Shown: piece by piece, positions 58,799-64,000 of the stretch
How the letters are laid out: each line of letters opens with the position of its first letter
How positions within the stretch are numbered: position 1 is the stretch's first letter
Assembly: GCA_034927505.1 (NCBI GenBank)
Contig: JAYFPY010000003.1
Coordinates: 1-64,000 of the forward strand
Length of the DNA stretch: 64,000 nucleotides
DNA from: RUG100 sp034927505
GTDB lineage: Bacteria > Bacillota > Clostridia > Peptostreptococcales > Anaerovoracaceae
Reading direction: 5' to 3'
Notes under the pieces: generated by a model
What the model saw: the letters and a program-made list of their open reading frames with translations, nothing else
Told to the model about the DNA's origin: nothing
The model's database searches: none
Translations under genes and position numbers: made by a program

Positions 58799-59608
58799 AT
58801 GAAGAATTATCTTACTACCGGCGAATTTGCAAAACTGTGCAGGGTGAAAAAGCAGACCCTGTTCCATTATGATGATATCGAGATACTGCAGCCGGAAATG
58901 GTAGGGGACAACGGATACAGGTACTATTCTTACAAACAGCTGGAACAGTATTCCATGATATCCATGCTGAAAGATCTTGAAATGCCGCTGGCGGAGATAA
59001 AGGAGTACATGGACAGGCGGAGCCCGGAGAATCTTATAGAGCTCCTGAAAGCCGAAGCTGTGCAGGCAGACAAAAAGTTGGAGGAAATAAAGTGGATAAA
59101 ACACTATATAGATACGAAAACAGCGATAACACGAAAGGCCACGGCTATGAACTACGGAGAAATATTCACGGAAGAATGTCATGATGAATTCTTTGTGGCG
59201 ACGCCTTACGGCGGTCCTGAGAACGACAGAGCGCTGCTGACAGCCATAACGGATCACATGAATTACTGTCATGAAAAGGATATATACAGTGCATATTCCA
59301 TAGGGGGGATGGTGGAGACTGCGGCGGTAAAAAACGGCGAATATGTTTATTCCCATTTTTTTACCCGCCTGGATGAAGAGGGATATGAACATAATCATGT
59401 AAAAAAGGCCGGAAATTATTTGGCGTGCTGTGATAACGAGGGGTATCATAATCTGCCGGAAATCGGCAGAGAACTGCTGGATCTGGCCGGTAAACAGAGA
59501 CTTGAAACGGGCAGATATTTTTATGAAGATGTGCTGATAGACGAACTGGCCGGGAAGAACGATGATGATTATGTGGTCAAGCTGTCAGTGTATGTGACCG
59601 GATTGTAA
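58799..59608 (+). CDS. MerR-family regulator with GyrI-like effector domain (BltR/BmrR-like)
   Basis: 269 aa. N-terminal MerR winged helix (YLTTGEFAKLCRVKKQTLFHYDDIEILQPEMVGDNGYRYYSYKQLEQYSMISMLKDLEMPL), a coiled-coil helix (about 80-120), then a GyrI-like small-molecule domain (about 130-269). This fits multidrug-sensing activators such as BmrR and BltR. It is divergent from the MATE gene, and a near-identical operator lies before the EamA transporter gene at 63335, so both pumps are probable targets. Confidence 0.9.
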   Translation: MKNYLTTGEFAKLCRVKKQTLFHYDDIEILQPEMVGDNGYRYYSYKQLEQYSMISMLKDLEMPLAEIKEYMDRRSPENLIELLKAEAVQADKKLEEIKWIKHYIDTKTAITRKATAMNYGEIFTEECHDEFFVATPYGGPENDRALLTAITDHMNYCHEKDIYSAYSIGGMVETAAVKNGEYVYSHFFTRLDEEGYEHNHVKKAGNYLACCDNEGYHNLPEIGRELLDLAGKQRLETGRYFYEDVLIDELAGKNDDDYVVKLSVYVTGL

Positions 59609-59674
59609 TTGAAAAAGCCATGAGCAGAGGTTATAATAAAAGTGAGTCAACATTTGTACATAACGGGGGACGAT

Positions 59675-60271
59675 ATGAAAAAATATGTTGAAGACACTTT
59701 GAAGTATTATAATGAGCATACGAGGGAATTCATAGACAAGACAAAAGACGCTGATATGACATATCTCTATAACGTATTTGAAAAATACATAGATGCGGGG
59801 GGAGCAATACTTGATCTTGGCTGCGGCACGGGCCGGGATGCAAAACATTTTATAGATGAGGGATATGAAGTGACAGCCATTGACGGAAGCGAGGAACTGT
59901 GCCGATATGCATCGAAATATACAGGGCAGCCTGTTGCATGCCAACTGTTTTCGGAGCTGGACTATTATCAGCACTTTGATGGGATATGGGCTTCTGCCAG
60001 CCTGCTCCACGTTGCAAAGGACGAGCTGCCGGATATAATACGGCGGATATATGATGCGTTGAAGCCGGGGGGATATCTCTACGCCGGACTGAAGCACGGG
60101 ACATTTGAAGGGATGCGCGACGGCAAGTATTACAGCGACTATACCGAAGAGGAACTCTTTGCGGCAATAGAAAAAAATGGAGGATTCGCTATTGCAGAAT
60201 ATGTAGAGGCGGAAGATGTGCGCGATGATGTAGATACGGAATGGATCAACGTGGTCGTGAGGAAAATATGA
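59675..60271 (+). CDS. Class I SAM-dependent methyltransferase
   Basis: 198 aa from the ATG at 59675 behind GGGGGACGAT. Motifs: ILDLGCGTGRDAKHFIDEGYEVTAIDGSEELC, FDGIWASASLLHV and ALKPGGYLYAGLKHG. It resembles tellurite-resistance TehB-like and small-molecule methyltransferases; substrate not identifiable. It follows the merR gene by 66 bp and may share its transcript. Confidence 0.85.
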   Translation: MKKYVEDTLKYYNEHTREFIDKTKDADMTYLYNVFEKYIDAGGAILDLGCGTGRDAKHFIDEGYEVTAIDGSEELCRYASKYTGQPVACQLFSELDYYQHFDGIWASASLLHVAKDELPDIIRRIYDALKPGGYLYAGLKHGTFEGMRDGKYYSDYTEEELFAAIEKNGGFAIAEYVEAEDVRDDVDTEWINVVVRKI

Positions 60272-60283
60272 TAAAAGACATTG

Positions 60284-60309
60284 AAAAATGGGTGATAAGC
60301 CCATTTTTT
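60284..60309 (+). terminator. Intrinsic terminator after the methyltransferase gene
   Basis: The AAAAATGGG / CCCATTTTTT stem with a 7-nt loop is a compact, classical terminator. Confidence 0.85.
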
Positions 60310-60487
60310 ATTGCCTGAAAACAGCCGAAAATATCGGCTTTCAAAGTAGTCGTAATCATATTAAAAAAAGCGTGCATTTCATACAGTCACAGCTGCAGTC
60401 TGCACATGCAGACGCATCATTTCAGGTCTGACGTGATATTGTAGACCTATAATCAATATCGAGTAAGAAAGAAAAAGGTGGTATGTT

Positions 60488-62404
60488 ATGAAAAGAATCA
60501 AATTCCTATCGATTTTTCTGGCAGTATTCGTAGCCATAGCTATGATGCCTGCAGCCGGCTTTGCAAAGGACAAAGCCGCACAGACAAAATCAGATCACAC
60601 GATCACAACGAAAGTAACAAACGGTAATATCAGTGCAGAAGCAACTGTAAGCGACGGAGGCAGTACAACAGTGACATATTCTCCGTGGGATGCGACAGAC
60701 TATTATTTGTACAGAGTCAACGTGGACGGCGCTGCACAATATTTAGATAATGACGGTGACGGAGTGCCTGAAAAGGGCGATGCCGGCATGGTGAACAGTT
60801 ATAAATTCGAAAATGTGACCGGCGATCATGCCATCGCTGTAGTATATATGCCGAATCTTCCGGAAAACGGGGTACGTGCGGATGCTGATATCCAGGTAGG
60901 CGGTTCGCAGGAGGTATTCATCGATCCTTTCAAAAGCTCGAATGATCTTACTCTCAACTACACTGCTTCAGTAGCGGTCCCAAAAGAGGCTCAGGGACTG
61001 GCGCAGAGGTTGAATCAATATATTACTAAGATGTCTGTAGAGATAGAAGGGACATTCAGTCCCGAAATAAATACGGCGAACGCAACAATGAGCGCGGCTT
61101 CATCGGGCTTCAAAGTTGAGAATGTTTCTTTCGGCCAGGGCACGTTCAAGGCGACGCTCAGTCCGAAGAACATCCCGCCGACAGATATCGACTGGACCAA
61201 ATCCATACAGCTGAATATTGACGGATGCACTGTTAAAAATGCGGACGCCAGAGCAAACGCGGGAGGAGAACTGATCGCGAAGGGGACATCTCAGGGAGGC
61301 CTTACTTTTGATGCAAGGGGAATAAAAGGAAGTATAGCCCTATTTGGACAGTCCGGAGAAGCTGTTGTAAAAATCGCAAACAAATATACGGTAAATCATT
61401 ATGTGGAAACAAGCAGCGGACAGTATGCGCTGAAAGATACAGTGATCAGCGGCGACAAGGCGGGGACTGCAGTTGTACCAACAGCCAATACTTATTCAGG
61501 GTATTCTCTGAATACCGGCAAATCCGATGCTGCAGGCGGTACAGTAAAAGATGACAACTCGCTGGTGCTTAATATGTACTATGATAAAAATGTAACGCCG
61601 CAGTCGACATACACGGTCAAATTCAACAGCAACGGCGGTTCGGCCGTGGCCTCTCAGGCTGTAAGCGCAGGGAAAACAGTTACGAAACCGCAGGATCCGG
61701 GAAGAGAAGGATATGCATTCCTAGGATGGTATACGGATCAGGCGCTGACAAAGGCATATAACTTTTCGACTGCTGTGGATTCAGATATGACTCTGTATGC
61801 AAAGTGGCACAGCGGAGCTGTCCTGACTGATATTCAGAAGGGAACGCTGAGAGCAAAGGCGGAACCTGTGTCAGGCAAAAAAATGAAAATAACATGGACA
61901 AAGGAGAAAGGGGCTGCCAGATATGTTGTCTACGGTTCAAGATGCAACACAAAGAATCATGTGAGATATGTCAAAAAGATGAAAGGTTTTGGAGCGAGCA
62001 AACGCTCATACAAAGTCAAGATCAAGAGGACGTGGGTCTATAAATACGTGGTGATCGCGTATGATAAAGATGGCAGAGAAATCGCACGAAGCTACATGGC
62101 TCATGCAATAGGCAAGAACATCAAGGGCAAATACGGCAATCTCAAGACAATAACTCCAAAGCAGAAGAAGATAACTTTGAAGGCAGGAAAGAAAAAGCAG
62201 CTTTCAGCAAAAGTGAAATTCTATTCCGGCAAAAAAACATTGAGTGCAAAACATGCACCAAAGGATAGATACTTCTCGACAAACAAATCGATAGCTAAGG
62301 TAACAAAGAGAGGTAAAGTGACAGCCGTGAAAAAAGGCAAGTGTACAGTATATGTAAACGGGATCAACGGCAAGTGGAAGGCGATCAAGGTCACAGTAAA
62401 ATAG
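60488..62404 (+). CDS. Secreted repeat protein with InlB-type and Big_2-type domains
   Basis: 638 aa with signal peptide (cleavage near AGFA, residue 25). The first 370 residues show no family I can name. An InlB B-repeat (Flg_new type) lies at about 375-440 (YTVKFNSNGGSAVASQAVSAG...FLGWYTDQALT...MTLYAKW). A very Lys-rich FN3-like domain follows (about 450-555). The last 85 residues form a bacterial Ig-like Big_2 domain (ITLKAGKKKQLSAKVKFY...NKSIAKVTKRGKVTAVKKGKCTVYV). No LPXTG motif. The basic tail may hold it to the wall by charge. AAAGGTGGTATGTT precedes the ATG. Confidence 0.82.
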   Translation: MKRIKFLSIFLAVFVAIAMMPAAGFAKDKAAQTKSDHTITTKVTNGNISAEATVSDGGSTTVTYSPWDATDYYLYRVNVDGAAQYLDNDGDGVPEKGDAGMVNSYKFENVTGDHAIAVVYMPNLPENGVRADADIQVGGSQEVFIDPFKSSNDLTLNYTASVAVPKEAQGLAQRLNQYITKMSVEIEGTFSPEINTANATMSAASSGFKVENVSFGQGTFKATLSPKNIPPTDIDWTKSIQLNIDGCTVKNADARANAGGELIAKGTSQGGLTFDARGIKGSIALFGQSGEAVVKIANKYTVNHYVETSSGQYALKDTVISGDKAGTAVVPTANTYSGYSLNTGKSDAAGGTVKDDNSLVLNMYYDKNVTPQSTYTVKFNSNGGSAVASQAVSAGKTVTKPQDPGREGYAFLGWYTDQALTKAYNFSTAVDSDMTLYAKWHSGAVLTDIQKGTLRAKAEPVSGKKMKITWTKEKGAARYVVYGSRCNTKNHVRYVKKMKGFGASKRSYKVKIKRTWVYKYVVIAYDKDGREIARSYMAHAIGKNIKGKYGNLKTITPKQKKITLKAGKKKQLSAKVKFYSGKKTLSAKHAPKDRYFSTNKSIAKVTKRGKVTAVKKGKCTVYVNGINGKWKAIKVTVK

Positions 62405-62420
62405 AAATCGAAACGGGAGC

Positions 62421-63335
62421 TTATAATGACCCTTTTTCACGCTGTATATCCAGTCTGGCTTTCTCACGGATCACCAGGCAGCCGGACACGATAACGATGG
62501 CTCCGCCCAGATATTGCAGCAGAGTAAGGTGCTGGCCCAGCAGGATAACTCCGAAAAAAGCGGTGGTGACAGGCATGAAATTTGAGTAGACTCCCACCGG
62601 AGTCGGTCCCAGTTTCTGTATGCCGATCACTTCGATGAGGAATCCCAGGCCGGCGCTGATAACGCCCAGGTAGAGCAGTTCCATTACTATTTTCCCGGTG
62701 AAAATACTTGGATCGGGAAGGTGAAAAATCGAATAGGGAAGGGTAAGAAGAGCGGCTATAATCATTTGATAAAAAGCCACGCATGTGGAACTGTACTTAC
62801 TGCATACTGAATTCGTAATAAAATTATAGCAGACCCAGGCCAGCATCGCACCCATGCAGAAGAGATAGCCGACTACCTTGCCGCCGCTCAGCATACTGAA
62901 ATCGGCGCCGATGGCCAGTACTATGCCGAAGATGCATACCAGCATCCCGGCAACCAGAAATCTGCTGGCACGGTGCTTGTATAAAAACCGTTCAACTATG
63001 ACAGACATTACGGGGACAAAGCCCAGCAGCACGGTTATGATCGCAACAGGGATCGTCTTCATGGCGTTGTATTCACAGAAGAAATACATGATCTGCCCGA
63101 AAATGGCACAGAGTATGAATGTAGGGATATCTCTTTTGTTTATCCTGCGAAACTGTGATGTAGCCAGGAGGATAACGGCCATGACTGCAGATCCCAGAAA
63201 ATATTTTATGGTGATCAGAGTTATGGAATCGATGCTGTTCAGAGCATCTTTGGCGACTGCATATTCCAGCCCCCAGGAGACGACAAGGACAGTCATCATT
63301 ATATGATATTTCCCGTTGGATCTTTTGCTTTGCAT
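62421..63335 (-). CDS. EamA/DMT family transporter
   Basis: 304 aa, start at 63335 behind GGGAGGCATT. Ten hydrophobic helices in two EamA repeats (ISSLE... VSWGLEYAVAKDALNSIDSITLITIKYFLGSAVMA; YLGVISAGLGFLIEVIGIQKLGPTPVGVYSNFMPVTTAFFGVILLGQHL). A drug/metabolite exporter. Its promoter carries an operator nearly the same as the MATE promoter's, so it is likely part of the same MerR regulon. It converges on the repeat-protein gene with a 16-bp gap. Confidence 0.9.
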   Translation of the reverse strand: MQSKRSNGKYHIMMTVLVVSWGLEYAVAKDALNSIDSITLITIKYFLGSAVMAVILLATSQFRRINKRDIPTFILCAIFGQIMYFFCEYNAMKTIPVAIITVLLGFVPVMSVIVERFLYKHRASRFLVAGMLVCIFGIVLAIGADFSMLSGGKVVGYLFCMGAMLAWVCYNFITNSVCSKYSSTCVAFYQMIIAALLTLPYSIFHLPDPSIFTGKIVMELLYLGVISAGLGFLIEVIGIQKLGPTPVGVYSNFMPVTTAFFGVILLGQHLTLLQYLGGAIVIVSGCLVIREKARLDIQREKGSL

Positions 63336-63367
63336 AATGCCTCCCATCAAATTTCTTTTATGATTTT

Positions 63368-63398
63368 ATATTAAACTATACTGTAACCGGATAGTCAA
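63368..63398 (-). promoter_or_regulatory. MerR-type promoter of the EamA gene
   Basis: On the minus strand TTGACT (plus 63393-63398) and TAATAT (plus 63368-63373) have a 19-bp spacer. The palindrome at 63375-63395 differs from the MATE copy at only two of 21 positions, placed symmetrically. Confidence 0.82.
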
Positions 63399-63542
63399 GA
63401 ACATAAGATAGAGACAGGAGCCGTGAAATCATCGGAAAGCATTGACCCAAGGATGCAAAAGGAGTAAAATATACATCTGGTCAGATGTTTGAGGGGAAAC
63501 AAAAAGAACATTTAGAGAACATGTTAAGGGGATTTAAAAATT

Positions 63543-64000
63543 ATGAAATTGAATTCACAAAATCCAGGGAAACGCAGGATCACTGCGGTCGCCATGTCGG
63601 TCCTCATGGCAGCCGGTACTTTTAGTTTCGCAAGTGCGGGAACGCTGCCTGATAATGTCAGCAGCGGCATCCCTGCGGGAACCGGTATCGAAAGTTCAGG
63701 ACAGCTGGGCAGCCCGTGGGCAGTCAAGGCAAAAGGAAAGGTCGTGGCTTACGTAAAGACCGAAGAGGCCGGCCGCGATGTAGTTGAAGGATTGAAGATC
63801 CATTACTACGATGATGTACAGATGCAGCAGGATGCCAAGGTGGAACCTCTGGTCACAGTATCAAAGGTGACGAAGGCGCTGCCGGCAGGTACAAAGGTAA
63901 TGTCTGTGAAAGAGGCGGTGGATCATATCGCTGCAATGAACAAAGACGACACGCCGGTGATACAGGTCTCATATTCCAGCACTCTCAAAGAAACGAAGAG
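63543..64000 (+). CDS. Secreted cell-wall protein, paralog of the G5/NlpC protein (partial)
   Basis: The first 152 codons; the gene runs off the window. A signal peptide (RRITAVAMSVLMAAGTFSFASAG) is followed by WAVKAKGKVVAYVKTEEAGRDVVEGLKIHYYDD, which matches the domain after the signal peptide of the protein at 53575 (WDVKANGRTVATVQTEAEGWQVLNELKADYYN). The rest (KVTKALPAGTKVMSVKEAVDHI) leads toward what may be a G5 domain. The catalytic domain is not visible. AAGGGGATT precedes the ATG. Confidence 0.75.
   Translation, partial: MKLNSQNPGKRRITAVAMSVLMAAGTFSFASAGTLPDNVSSGIPAGTGIESSGQLGSPWAVKAKGKVVAYVKTEEAGRDVVEGLKIHYYDDVQMQQDAKVEPLVTVSKVTKALPAGTKVMSVKEAVDHIAAMNKDDTPVIQVSYSSTLKETK

Overview
The window reads as chromosome of a strictly anaerobic, mid-GC Gram-positive bacterium of the Clostridia, plausibly near Anaerovoracaceae/Peptostreptococcales (inference). 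Supporting this are strong AGGAGG ribosome sites, a trimeric NAD-linked [FeFe] hydrogenase, molybdenum and tungsten oxidoreductases, a flavodiiron oxygen-detoxifying fusion, FecCD importers, lipobox lipoproteins, and large Lys-rich secreted proteins. No tRNA, rRNA, CRISPR array, insertion sequence or phage gene was seen.

Layout. 1-3000: end of a dockerin-like gene, a histidine phosphatase, birA, and an NlpC/P60 hydrolase. 3000-7100: hydrogenase operon (minus strand). 7440-11700: heterodimeric ABC exporter with its MarR regulator. 11830-13660: small alarmone synthetase, a zinc-ribbon membrane protein, and bioY under a BirA box. 13730-19500: molybdenum hydroxylase (Mop) locus with a dicluster flavoprotein and a small redox protein. 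19660-22940: orphan pilin, small membrane protein, radical SAM protein, DUF4143 ATPase. 23160-39370: a ten-gene operon in which a FecCD-type importer is interleaved with giant secreted proteins, a methyltransferase and a MoxR/DUF58/DUF4129 module. 39480-41770: MoeA-like protein, HxlR regulator, LUD protein. 41950-47900: histidine operon beginning with a HisZ-HisG fusion and lacking hisD. 48200-50070: GntR-regulated ABC system. 50227-52773: flavodiiron-rubredoxin-NROR fusion. 53200-54490: frameshifted small gene and a G5/NlpC protein. 54830-57280: tungsten-type aldehyde ferredoxin oxidoreductase operon with a MoaD-like protein. 57360-63340: MATE pump, MerR regulator, methyltransferase, secreted repeat protein and EamA transporter. 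63543-end: start of another secreted cell-wall protein.

Main result. The leader RNA before the Mop gene (minus, about 19360-19470) and the leader before the ten-gene FecCD operon (plus, about 23165-23290) share a rare set of elements: a UAAG/UAUG tetraloop-receptor-like internal loop, a CCG(A/C)UGGG(C/U) segment, a hairpin that can form a GAAA loop, and an almost identical AGCCUCCCG...GGAAAG tail. I read both as molybdenum-cofactor-type riboswitches. This would tie the unusual importer/surface-protein operon to molybdenum or tungsten supply. The aldehyde ferredoxin oxidoreductase operon has its own structured leader and terminator, and a MoeA-like gene follows the importer operon, so molybdenum/tungsten metabolism may link three separate parts of the window.

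Other regulatory circuits can be read directly. Two near-identical palindromes sit in 19-bp MerR-type spacers before the MATE and EamA transporters. A BirA box covers the bioY promoter. Palindromes also sit on the MarR, GntR and LUD-gene promoters.
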